A DNA stretch of 37,696 nucleotides from Atopostipes sp964624875 (lineage in GTDB: Bacteria; Bacillota; Bacilli; Lactobacillales; Carnobacteriaceae_A): contig CAZUZA010000008.1 in assembly GCA_964624875.1 (NCBI GenBank), positions 1 to 37,696 of the forward strand, read 5' to 3'. Below the pieces are notes generated by a model. The model saw only the letters and a list, made by a program, of their open reading frames with translations, was not told the DNA's origin and made no database searches. Below are positions 7,838 to 15,044 of this stretch, in pieces. Position 1 is the stretch's first letter, and every line of letters starts with the position of its first letter. Both the position numbers and the translations under genes were made by a program.

Positions 7838-8692
7838 ATGACGAATAAACAAAACGATATTCAATATAATACGGGCCGGTTCGCACACTATGATGCTGAA
7901 ACGATGCCTTATAAAAAATACAACCATTTTGCGCATTTTGCGTTAACAGACGCTTTAATTGCACATGCCGGTGAAACGGAACAGCCGATTATTCATTTTT
8001 GGCAAACGCCACCCCTAGTGATTTTAGGCATGATGGATACACGCGTGGGTCACTTTGAAGAATCACTGACCGTTTTTGACGATTACCAGCACGAGGTCAT
8101 TGTACGCAATTCCGGCGGTCTAGGTGTCATTAGCGACCCGGGTGTTTTAAACGTTTCGTTAATCTACCCGACAAAAAACGAGCGCCTCACGATCGACCGA
8201 GGCTATCAGTTTATGCTGCAGTTCATCCGTGATACGTTCTACCCTCATTTCACCGAGAAAACAATCGAAGCTTTTGAGATTTCAAACTCTTATTGTTTTG
8301 GGGAATTTGACTTGAGCATCGATGGCCGAAAGATTGCAGGAATCGCACAGCGACGTATTCAAAACGGGATTGCTGTCATGCTTTACATTAGCGTGAACGG
8401 CGACCAGCAGAAGCGCGCCGAGATGATGCAAGAATTTTATGCGCGTGCCCTTGACGGTTCGGAGCCGGCAGGACGTTATCCAGAGATTATTCCTGGTGTA
8501 ATGACGACGCTTGAAGAGGCGTATGGCACCTCGTTTACGGTATCCGAGGTGAAGGAAATGATGCTGCGTCAGTTTGAGTCTTATGAAGGTGACTACTCAG
8601 TCACAATCGACGAGCATTTTAATGAAGGTCTGGAGAAGATGTATCGCAGAAATAAGCGCGTGTTCAGTGAAGAGATTTTACCAGAAGCGTGA
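7838..8692 (+). CDS. lipL: LipL-like octanoyl/lipoyl protein transferase
   Basis: A 284-residue member of the biotin/lipoate-ligase fold family (BPL_LPL). It carries the binding-loop signature RNSGGLGVISDPGVLNVS and the segment SYCFGEFDLSIDGRKIAGIAQRR-like pattern, whose cysteine (about residue 153) aligns with the acyl-carrying Cys of B. subtilis LipL. LipL moves octanoyl or lipoyl groups from GcvH to E2 subunits of 2-oxoacid dehydrogenases. Assignment to LipL rather than LplJ or LipM rests on this cysteine context and the length. The ATG at 7838 has AAGGAGA 6 bases upstream; an earlier in-frame ATG at 7811 lacks one. The HD-domain gene follows after 21 bases, as in the Bacillus ywf region. 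Confidence 0.8.
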   Translation: MTNKQNDIQYNTGRFAHYDAETMPYKKYNHFAHFALTDALIAHAGETEQPIIHFWQTPPLVILGMMDTRVGHFEESLTVFDDYQHEVIVRNSGGLGVISDPGVLNVSLIYPTKNERLTIDRGYQFMLQFIRDTFYPHFTEKTIEAFEISNSYCFGEFDLSIDGRKIAGIAQRRIQNGIAVMLYISVNGDQQKRAEMMQEFYARALDGSEPAGRYPEIIPGVMTTLEEAYGTSFTVSEVKEMMLRQFESYEGDYSVTIDEHFNEGLEKMYRRNKRVFSEEILPEA

Positions 8693-8713
8693 GAATACAA
8701 GGAGGTTAGTCTG

Positions 8714-10048
8714 ATGAAGCCCATCCAATTTGAACAGGCAGATCGTTTACCGACGGAGATTGTTTTTAAAGACCCCATTCATGACCATATTCATATCCGT
8801 CATCAACTGATTTTGGATTTAATTGATACGAAAGAATTTCAGCGTTTGCGCCGGATTAAGCAATTAGGCACATCGCAGTATACGTTTCATGGTGCGGAAC
8901 ATTCGCGTTTTTCCCACTCACTTGGCGTTTATGAATTGGCGCGTAAAATTTGTGACCACTTTTTGAGGAACTATCCGGAAGAATGGGATGACTCTGAAAG
9001 ACTTGTGACCTTATGTGCTGCGTTATTGCATGATATTGGCCACGGTCCTTTCTCGCATACGTTTGAGAAAATTTTTGAAACGGACCACGAAGCGCTTACG
9101 ACCCAAATTATTTTAGATGAAGAAACTGAAGTGAACAAAGTGTTGCGCCGAATTTCACCGACTTTCCCAAATGAAGTGGCTAGCATTATTACCCAAGACT
9201 ACCCAAATCCACAGGTGGTACAACTGATTTCAAGTCAGATTGATGCTGACCGTATGGATTACTTACAACGAGATGCTTACTTTACCGGTGTAACTTATGG
9301 ACACTTTGACTTGTCCCGTATTTTACGTGTTATTCGTCCCTATAAAGATGGCATTGCGTTCCAATATCAAGGGATGCATGCCGTAGAAGATTACGTTGTG
9401 CGCCGCTATCAAATGTATATGCAAGTGTATTTCCACCCGGTTTCTCGCGGGATGGAAGTGACCTTGGATCGCCTGTTGACACGTGCCCGTGATTTGTATC
9501 AAAAAAACAAGTTAGCGCCTGTCATTCCGATGCTCGAGCCATTCTTTAATAAAGATTATACGATTCAAGATTACTTGCGTTTAGATGATAACGTCATTTT
9601 ATTTGCCGTTTTATCTTGGACGGATAGTGAGGATTACCAACTTAGTGAATTAGCCAAAATGTTTTTAGACCGTCGACCGCTAAAATCCGTTGCGTTTAAT
9701 CGCGAGACAGATCAAGAAACGGTGGCGTACTTAAAGAGTTTAGTCGACAAATTGTATTATGACCAAAAATATTTCACGATGGAGAACCGTAGTTCGGATA
9801 TTTCGTATGATTATAAATTGCGTGAGAAAGCACCCATTTCACTCATCTATCCAGATGGCGAAATTGTGGATTTAAGTGAAGTAAGCCCGATTGTCGAAAG
9901 CTTGAGCGACCACTTACACGGAAATGACCGCTTGTATGTGCCCCGTGAATTATTAAGAAGCAAACCACCGGCGCAACAAGACTTGGCAATTTTCCAAGAT
10001 GTGTACCAAGAATTTCAAAAATACATTAATAACGGACGCATTATTTAA
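8714..10048 (+). CDS. HD-domain phosphohydrolase (YwfO / dNTPase-like)
   Basis: A 444-residue protein with an HD metal-dependent phosphohydrolase domain in its first half. The ligands appear in order: HSRFSHSLGV (first His), LLHDIGHGPFSHTFE (the His-Asp pair and neighbouring histidines) and SQIDADRMDYLQRDAYFTG (last Asp). The architecture matches YwfO and the Enterococcus dNTP triphosphohydrolase group, which hydrolyse dNTPs to nucleoside and triphosphate. The substrate here is inferred from the family. AAGGAGG lies 9 bases upstream of the ATG. It is in one run with the LipL-like gene before it and the HAD gene 15 bases after it. Confidence 0.85.
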   Translation: MKPIQFEQADRLPTEIVFKDPIHDHIHIRHQLILDLIDTKEFQRLRRIKQLGTSQYTFHGAEHSRFSHSLGVYELARKICDHFLRNYPEEWDDSERLVTLCAALLHDIGHGPFSHTFEKIFETDHEALTTQIILDEETEVNKVLRRISPTFPNEVASIITQDYPNPQVVQLISSQIDADRMDYLQRDAYFTGVTYGHFDLSRILRVIRPYKDGIAFQYQGMHAVEDYVVRRYQMYMQVYFHPVSRGMEVTLDRLLTRARDLYQKNKLAPVIPMLEPFFNKDYTIQDYLRLDDNVILFAVLSWTDSEDYQLSELAKMFLDRRPLKSVAFNRETDQETVAYLKSLVDKLYYDQKYFTMENRSSDISYDYKLREKAPISLIYPDGEIVDLSEVSPIVESLSDHLHGNDRLYVPRELLRSKPPAQQDLAIFQDVYQEFQKYINNGRII

Positions 10049-10063
10049 AAGGAGTTTTTATAA

Positions 10064-10885
10064 ATGAAATATGACTTAGTGGCGATTGATATTGATGGCA
10101 CGTTAGTAAATAGTGTCCACCAAATTTCACCAAAGGTAAAAGAAGCCGTTCAACGTGTCGTCGATGCTGGTGCGAAAATTGTACTTTGTACCGGTCGTCC
10201 TTTTCCTGGTGCGACGCGTTATATGGAAGAGTTGGCACTGACTAAAGAAGGCGACTACATCATTAATTACCATGGTGCCTTAGCACAACGTACGGATACG
10301 GGTGACATTATGGTCGACCATCAATTGAGCTACGAGGATATGCGCAATTGGCACGAGCTCACAAATGAGTATGGCGTCAATTTTCAAGCCATTCGCAATG
10401 ATGGCGTCTATATGGAAGGTACCGACTTTTACCAAAAGAGCCTGATTGAATCATTCTTGAACGAAATGCCGCTTCGAGTTCGTACGCTTGCGGAGATGGA
10501 TCCAGAGGTGACGTATTCGAAATTCAATCTTCAAGACAATATCGAAGCGATTGAAGCCTTGCAAGCTGGCGTGCCCGAAGATTTCCATGAACGCTACACG
10601 GTTATCCGTAGTGAAGCCGACTCGATTGAAGTCTTGAACAAAGCAGCCAGTAAAGGTCGCACGCTACGGGAGCTAGCCGATAAATTAGGCGTGCCACAAG
10701 AACGCGTGATGGCCATTGGTGATTCCGGCAACGACATTGACATGGTAGAATATGCCGGCTTAGGTATCGCTATGGGGAACGCCGTACAAGAAGTGCTCGA
10801 TGTGGCCGATGTCGTTACAAGCACCAACGATGAAGACGGTGTCGCTGAAGCCATTGCCCGCTACTTCTTTGATGAAACGGAATAA
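10064..10885 (+). CDS. Cof-type HAD hydrolase (sugar phosphatase-like)
   Basis: A 273-residue cytoplasmic phosphatase of the HAD superfamily, type IIB (Cof). Motif I is AIDIDGTL with the nucleophile Asp and acid/base Asp. Motif II is VLCTGRP. Motif III/IV appears as SKGRTL followed by MAIGDSGNDIDMVEYAG and the typical GIAMGNA. The cap insertion is between about residues 85 and 190. Likely substrates are phosphorylated sugars or cofactors, but the sequence does not identify one. AAAGGAG precedes the ATG. It is the last gene of the run and is followed by a strong terminator. Confidence 0.92.
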   Translation: MKYDLVAIDIDGTLVNSVHQISPKVKEAVQRVVDAGAKIVLCTGRPFPGATRYMEELALTKEGDYIINYHGALAQRTDTGDIMVDHQLSYEDMRNWHELTNEYGVNFQAIRNDGVYMEGTDFYQKSLIESFLNEMPLRVRTLAEMDPEVTYSKFNLQDNIEAIEALQAGVPEDFHERYTVIRSEADSIEVLNKAASKGRTLRELADKLGVPQERVMAIGDSGNDIDMVEYAGLGIAMGNAVQEVLDVADVVTSTNDEDGVAEAIARYFFDETE

Positions 10886-10901
10886 TGAATGTATAAATCA
10901 T

Positions 10902-10936
10902 ACTCGGTTGCGAACGAAATCGCACCGAGTTTTTCA
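10902..10936 (+). terminator. Intrinsic terminator after the HAD gene
   Basis: ACTCGGT and ACCGAGT form a stem, followed by TTTTTC, 17 bases after the HAD stop codon. Confidence 0.85.
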
Positions 10937-11027
10937 TTATATTCACTTATTTCATTTTAACTTCATATTTTTGGAAATATATGAAGTTATTTTATTTTAA
11001 CTGAATGCCCACTTCTAAAATATTTAG

Positions 11028-11090
11028 TTATTCCGATTTAAATGAATATAACACCACAAAATATTCATCTATTCTGATTTAACTGAATAT
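11028..11090. repeat. Short imperfect direct repeat in AT-rich spacer
   Basis: Two 22-base units (11028-11049 and 11069-11090) share the pattern TATTC-GATTTAA-TGAATAT with about four differences; a partial third copy lies near 10989-11006. They sit in the 375-base stretch between two convergent genes (10886-11261). Apart from these repeats and the two flanking terminators, I see nothing in that stretch. Confidence 0.4.
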
Positions 11091-11180
11091 TTCCCGTTTA
11101 CTCCGCAATTCTGAGTCGCTTTGTTCGAGATTCACGCGTCTAGTGGACTAAAGTACCCCCCCTTATTTCCCACTCTCCCT

Positions 11181-11237
11181 AAAAAAAGCCATCGGTCTTT
11201 TTCGCTTCCTGCGTAAAAGTTTCCGATGGCTTTTTTA
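11181..11237 (-). terminator. Intrinsic terminator of folT
   Basis: AAAAAAGCCATCGG and CCGATGGCTTTTTT form a long perfect stem with T-runs on both strands, 25 bases past the folT stop. It is bidirectional by sequence. Confidence 0.9.
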
Positions 11238-11261
11238 TTTTAGACGGTTTTTATAAATGTT

Positions 11262-11810
11262 CTACTTTTTATAGGTGCCTAGGCGATCAAAGATGCGTTT
11301 GAGTTGTTTGTTTTGCACAACCAAATACAACACGATGAAACGAATCGGTCCCATAATTAAGTTTTGTGGAATACGCGTACTCAATAAAACGATGACGGGT
11401 GTTTTCCACAAAATGTGTACCCAAAATGTGTTTAGAATCAGGTTACTGATGATGGTATTTAATACAACCGAAGTCAAAACATGTTTCCAAGTAATCTCTT
11501 TTCTGTGCAGAAAGAAACCGTAGATAAAACTTCCCATAAAGGCTGTTAAAGTGAAACCAATAAAGAATGGCCCCCCTGCCCCAAATAGAAAGGACTTTAA
11601 TAAGTCTTCAGCCGCTCCAGCAAAACCAGCCACCCAGGGTCCGTAAAGAATCCCAATAATAGCGTTAATCACAAAGCCAAAAGATAAGCGGTTATTGGTC
11701 CCAATTGGAATCGATCCGACTTGGGATAAGACTAAACCTAAGGCAATTAATAAACCTAACACAGCAATTTGCTGTGGGGTAAATGTAAATTTCTGTTTAT
11801 CGTTTTTCAT
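11262..11810 (-). CDS. folT: Folate ECF transporter substrate-binding subunit FolT
   Basis: A 182-residue integral membrane protein that binds folate and docks on the energy-coupling EcfAA'T module to import it. The sequence has about five to six hydrophobic segments, including GLLIALGLVLSQVGSIPIG, GFVINAIIGILYGPWVAGF and ILWKTPVIVLLSTRIPQNLI. The GxNxRLSFGFV and YGPWxAG segments are typical of FolT-type S components. The ATG at 11810 has AGGAG 7 bases upstream; an earlier in-frame start near 11882 would run through the riboswitch spacer. Folate specificity is supported strongly by the THF riboswitch in its leader. No ECF ATPases are encoded nearby, so a shared module is expected elsewhere. 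Confidence 0.92.
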   Translation of the reverse strand: MKNDKQKFTFTPQQIAVLGLLIALGLVLSQVGSIPIGTNNRLSFGFVINAIIGILYGPWVAGFAGAAEDLLKSFLFGAGGPFFIGFTLTAFMGSFIYGFFLHRKEITWKHVLTSVVLNTIISNLILNTFWVHILWKTPVIVLLSTRIPQNLIMGPIRFIVLYLVVQNKQLKRIFDRLGTYKK

Positions 11811-11813
11811 ATT

Positions 11814-11841
11814 GAACTCTCCTATTTCTATACAAGAGTCC
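11814..11841 (-). promoter_or_regulatory. Ribosome-binding-site sequestering hairpin of folT
   Basis: On the minus strand GGACTCT (11841-11835) can pair with AGAGTTC (11820-11814), covering part of the AGGAGAG Shine-Dalgarno (11823-11817). The same GGACTCTT segment is complementary to AAGAGT at the riboswitch 5' end (11942-11937), giving a possible switch between two pairings. Confidence 0.5.
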
Positions 11842-11856
11842 ACTTTTAAAAGAACA

Positions 11857-11943
11857 TAAGCGGATGCAAAATGTGATCGCACGTTATTTCGTCTAGAAGC
11901 AACATCCCATCTTCTAGCACTTCACGCCACATTTCTACTCTTA
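11857..11943 (-). promoter_or_regulatory. THF (tetrahydrofolate) riboswitch upstream of folT
   Basis: The minus strand reproduces the conserved blocks of the THF-I riboswitch in order: AGAGTAG, GCGT-AAGTG, ATGGGATGTTG, ACGAA and TGCATCCGC. Three helices fit: TAAG/CTTA closes P1, AAATGTG/CACATTT forms P2 and TAGAAG/CTTCTA forms P3. It lies 46 bases upstream of the folT start and just after the cyclo-ligase stop, so it controls folT alone. In this class, bound reduced folate lowers expression of the transporter. Confidence 0.92.
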
Positions 11944-11956
11944 GTAATATATAATA

Positions 11957-12523
11957 TTATTTCACTATTCCTTGTTCGGTCACTAAAAACTGTACCGGAA
12001 TATCAAAGGATTCCATTGGAAAAGAATCCACAAACTGTTTCGAATGCGCTAAAGATACCGTTGGGTGGATATAATCTACGAGAAAACGATCGTAAAATCC
12101 ACCACCAAAACCAATGCGATAGCCACTCAGTGTAAAAACTAAACCAGGTACTATCATCAATTCAATGTCATCTTTTGCCATCGGTTGCGTCACGTCTGTG
12201 TTCGGCTCTTCTAATCCAAAATACCCTTTTTCATTAATTTGCGCCCAATCGGTCATTTCATAAAAAACAAGTTCTTTGGTTTCGGGAATAGTCTTTGGAA
12301 CGGCGACGTGTTTGCCTTCTGCGAGTGCTTGATCGACGATTTTCCGGGTGTCCCATTCGTTGCCGACCGACAGATAGACACCGATTGAACGGGCTGTTGC
12401 CCATAGGTCAGATTCGAAAAGGACGGTTTGTAGGGCGTTTGAAATATCTGCGTGCGTGTCAGGGTCGATTTGAGTAAAAGCTGTTTTCATTGCCTTGCGA
12501 ATGGATCGTTTGCTTTCAACCAT
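11957..12523 (-). CDS. 5-formyltetrahydrofolate cyclo-ligase
   Basis: A 188-residue enzyme (EC 6.3.3.2, MTHFS family) that converts 5-formyl-THF to 5,10-methenyl-THF with ATP, returning a storage folate to the active C1 pool. The hallmark GYRIGFGGGFYDRFL (about residues 133-147) is the G-x-R-(L/I)-G-(Y/F)-GGG-(Y/F)-YDR substrate/ATP loop. The N-terminal KRSIRKAMK is the usual basic helix, and IELMIVPGLVF precedes the loop. GAGGG lies 7 bases upstream of the ATG. It sits between fchA and folT in the same direction, which fits a folate C1 unit. Confidence 0.93.
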   Translation of the reverse strand: MVESKRSIRKAMKTAFTQIDPDTHADISNALQTVLFESDLWATARSIGVYLSVGNEWDTRKIVDQALAEGKHVAVPKTIPETKELVFYEMTDWAQINEKGYFGLEEPNTDVTQPMAKDDIELMIVPGLVFTLSGYRIGFGGGFYDRFLVDYIHPTVSLAHSKQFVDSFPMESFDIPVQFLVTEQGIVK

Positions 12524-12547
12524 TGTATTCCCTCGTTTCTTTTATTC

Positions 12548-13177
12548 TTAATGCTGAATGATCTGAAAAGTAGTTGTTTTGAGCGTACGACAGCGTTCTA
12601 AAATACGATGATAAGCGTCGTCAACTTCGGCCACCATTTGCGTGCGTAACGTTTCTTCCTTAATCGATTTTGTATTGACATCACAGTTGATTTTTTCACT
12701 TTCAACGACAGCTTCGGTAAAAATTAAGCCGACTGCGATATCATCAACGATGCTACCTTTGACTTCAAGTTTTAAAAGCAGCTCAAAGAGATCTATGACC
12801 TCATCCATTTTTAGTAAAATATCTAAAGGTGGGCGCGTCGCGTCTACTAAACCTCGGTCAATTTTTTCTTGGCGATATGCGCGTTCTTCCTCGGTATTTT
12901 GGGGTAAGCGAAAAAGCGGCATGACGGGAGCAAAAACATCGGCATCCACTTCAGCTAAGTCGAGCAATTCTTCTGAAATGCGCTTGGCACGTTGAATCGC
13001 TTCTTCAATCGTTGCTGCATCGTCTGCATATTTCTTTTTCCCTTGCTGCAATTCAAAAACATATTGCGCAAGATTCGTGGCGAATGCACCGACGACACTC
13101 GCCGCACTTCCTCCGCCATATTTTCCTTCACGTGAAGCCAACTCTCGGGTCCATTGGTGCACTGTTTTATTCTTCAT
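12548..13177 (-). CDS. fchA: FchA: formiminotransferase-cyclodeaminase family protein (methenyl-THF cyclohydrolase likely)
   Basis: A 209-residue all-helical protein of the FTCD_C family. The family signature GKYGGGSAASVVGAFATNLA lies near the N-terminus, and VDADVFAPVM follows at about 80-90. Members either release ammonia from 5-formimino-THF (EC 4.3.1.4) or act as 5,10-methenyl-THF cyclohydrolases (EC 3.5.4.9). Its place beside fhs, as in acetogens and other anaerobes, favours cyclohydrolase activity. The ATG at 13177 has GAGGAGG upstream with about 9 bases spacing; a GTG at 13186 abuts that site and is unlikely. The 18-base gap from fhs implies cotranscription. Confidence 0.85.
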   Translation of the reverse strand: MKNKTVHQWTRELASREGKYGGGSAASVVGAFATNLAQYVFELQQGKKKYADDAATIEEAIQRAKRISEELLDLAEVDADVFAPVMPLFRLPQNTEEERAYRQEKIDRGLVDATRPPLDILLKMDEVIDLFELLLKLEVKGSIVDDIAVGLIFTEAVVESEKINCDVNTKSIKEETLRTQMVAEVDDAYHRILERCRTLKTTTFQIIQH

Positions 13178-13195
13178 CAAAAGCACCCTCCTCTA

Positions 13196-14860
13196 CTAGA
13201 ATAGTCCTGTAATTTTACCTGACGAATCGATATCAATTCGTTCAGCCGACGGTACTTTCGGAAGACCTGGCATTTTCATAACGTTACCCGTTAGGACAAC
13301 GATAAAACCAGCTCCTGCTGAGACGGTTAAATCTGAAATCGTAATCGTAAAGCCTTCTGGACGACCGATTGCTTTTGGATTATCCGATAGTGAATACTGT
13401 GTTTTCGCCATACAGACTGGCAACTCGTGGAAACCTAAGCGTTCCAATTTACGTAGTGTACGACGGGCTTCCTTCGTCCAAGCAATGCCTGCACCACCGT
13501 ATACTTTTTGCACAATTTTTGTAATCTTTTCTTCAATCGAATCTTCTAATTCGTAAGGGTGTGTTAGTTGTGAAGGCAAGTTAGCAATTTCAACAACTTT
13601 GCGTGCTAAGTCTTCACCACCAGCCCCACCATAGCCCCAAACATCCGCTGAGACAGCTGGGTAACCTTTTTGCTCACATAATTCAAGCAATAAATTCTTC
13701 TCGTTTTCGGTATCGGCAACGAATTCATTAATCGCTACAACAACATTCATGCCAAAGATATTTTTCATGTTCTCTACATGTTTTTGTAAGTTGCGGAAGC
13801 CTAAACGCAAAGCGTCTAAGTTTTCATTTTTGAGGTCGTCTTTCGCTAAACCACCATGCATTTTTAACGCACGAATCGTAGCGACAAGAACGACGGCATC
13901 TGGCTCTAAACCAGCTGTACGACATTTGATGTCCATGAATTTTTCGGCCCCTAAATCGCCACCGAAGCCACCTTCTGTAACTACATAATCGGCATGTGCT
14001 AAAGCTGTTTTCGTCGCCAGCACACTGTTGCATCCGTGAGCTATATTCGCAAAAGGTCCCCCATGAATAAAGGCTGGCGTCCCTTCTAATGTTTGGACTA
14101 AGTTTGGTTTCATCGCATCTTTTAACAATACCGCCATTGCGCCTTCAGCTTTTAAATCACCGATTGTCACAGGTTCATTTGCATATGTATATCCTAAAAT
14201 ACATCGACGTAGACGTCTTTTCAAATCGTCAATATCTTCAGCTAAACAAAGGACGGCCATGATTTCGGAAGCAACCGTGATTTCAAAACCATCTTCACGT
14301 GGCATGCCATTCACTGGCCCACCAAGTCCACTCACGATTTGGCGTAATTGACGGTCATTCATATCTACGGCGCGTTTCCAACTAATGCGTCGTGGATCGA
14401 TATTCAGCTCATTCCCTTGTTTCAAGTGGTTATCTAACATGGCTGCTGCTAAGTTATTGGCCGCACCAATCGCATGCATGTCCCCGGTAAAGTGTAAGTT
14501 CAAGTCTTCCATTGGAACAACTTGCGCATAACCACCACCAGCTGCTCCTCCTTTAATCCCAAAAACAGGTCCTAAGGAAGGTTCTCTTAAAGCAATCGCC
14601 GTTTTCTCGCCAATCTTAGACAAGGCATCGCCTAGCCCAACGGAGACGGTCGTTTTCCCTTCACCTGCTGGCGTGGGATTAATCGATGTAACTAAAATTA
14701 ATTTGCCCGATTTTTTTTCGAAATCATCGGTTTCGACATTAATTTTCGCCTTATAAGGCCCATAAAGTTCTAACTTCTCTAATGGGATATCGAGCTTATT
14801 TGCAATACTTTCAATTGGTTCCATCACAACATTTTGTGCAATTTCTATATCTGTTTTCAT
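13196..14860 (-). CDS. fhs: Formate--tetrahydrofolate ligase
   Basis: Makes 10-formyl-THF from formate, THF and ATP (EC 6.3.4.3), the C1 donor needed by PurN and PurH. The 554-residue length is normal. The P-loop signature TPAGEGKTTVSVGLGDAL lies at about 66-85, followed by ALREPSLGPVFGIKGGAAGG and FTGDMHAIGAANNLAAAM, all FTHFS hallmarks. AGAGGT precedes the ATG. It is the first gene of the folate unit and has a PurBox-like site over its -35 region. It is transcribed towards fchA, away from guaB. In a fermentative organism, pyruvate formate-lyase would be the natural formate source; that gene is not in the window. Confidence 0.97.
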   Translation of the reverse strand: MKTDIEIAQNVVMEPIESIANKLDIPLEKLELYGPYKAKINVETDDFEKKSGKLILVTSINPTPAGEGKTTVSVGLGDALSKIGEKTAIALREPSLGPVFGIKGGAAGGGYAQVVPMEDLNLHFTGDMHAIGAANNLAAAMLDNHLKQGNELNIDPRRISWKRAVDMNDRQLRQIVSGLGGPVNGMPREDGFEITVASEIMAVLCLAEDIDDLKRRLRRCILGYTYANEPVTIGDLKAEGAMAVLLKDAMKPNLVQTLEGTPAFIHGGPFANIAHGCNSVLATKTALAHADYVVTEGGFGGDLGAEKFMDIKCRTAGLEPDAVVLVATIRALKMHGGLAKDDLKNENLDALRLGFRNLQKHVENMKNIFGMNVVVAINEFVADTENEKNLLLELCEQKGYPAVSADVWGYGGAGGEDLARKVVEIANLPSQLTHPYELEDSIEEKITKIVQKVYGGAGIAWTKEARRTLRKLERLGFHELPVCMAKTQYSLSDNPKAIGRPEGFTITISDLTVSAGAGFIVVLTGNVMKMPGLPKVPSAERIDIDSSGKITGLF

Positions 14861-14910
14861 ATGAAAGACCTCTTTCTATTGTCAAAATGCCCTCAGTATA
14901 AGTTATTCAA

Positions 14911-14940
14911 AGTATACCATATACCTACACGTCTGTTCGG
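14911..14940 (-). promoter_or_regulatory. fhs promoter with PurBox-like operator
   Basis: On the minus strand CCGAAC (14940-14935) in the context AGTACCGAACAGA matches the Firmicute PurBox core. TATACT (14916-14911) is a good -10 box, and the PurBox overlaps the expected -35 position. fhs is a known PurR target in lactococci. Confidence 0.55.
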
Positions 14941-14963
14941 TACTTTTTTTATCAAGATCCACT

Positions 14964-15001
14964 TAAAAAATATAGGCCATACATGTTTAATGCATGACCT
15001 A
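14964..15001 (-). terminator. Intrinsic terminator of guaB
   Basis: On the minus strand TAGGTCATGCAT pairs with ATGTATGGCCTA (two G-U pairs) around a TAAA-type loop and is followed by TATTTTTTAAG, 44 bases past the guaB stop. Confidence 0.85.
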
Positions 15002-15044
15002 CTTATTTGCTTACTTCATTGATTTCATTGAGAAAGCCTTTGGT

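Noticed and set aside
12548..13177. FchA as a histidine-degradation cyclodeaminase
   Set aside because: No hut genes or formiminotransferase domain are nearby, and the fhs neighbourhood favours methenyl-THF cyclohydrolase; kept only as a lower-interest possibility.
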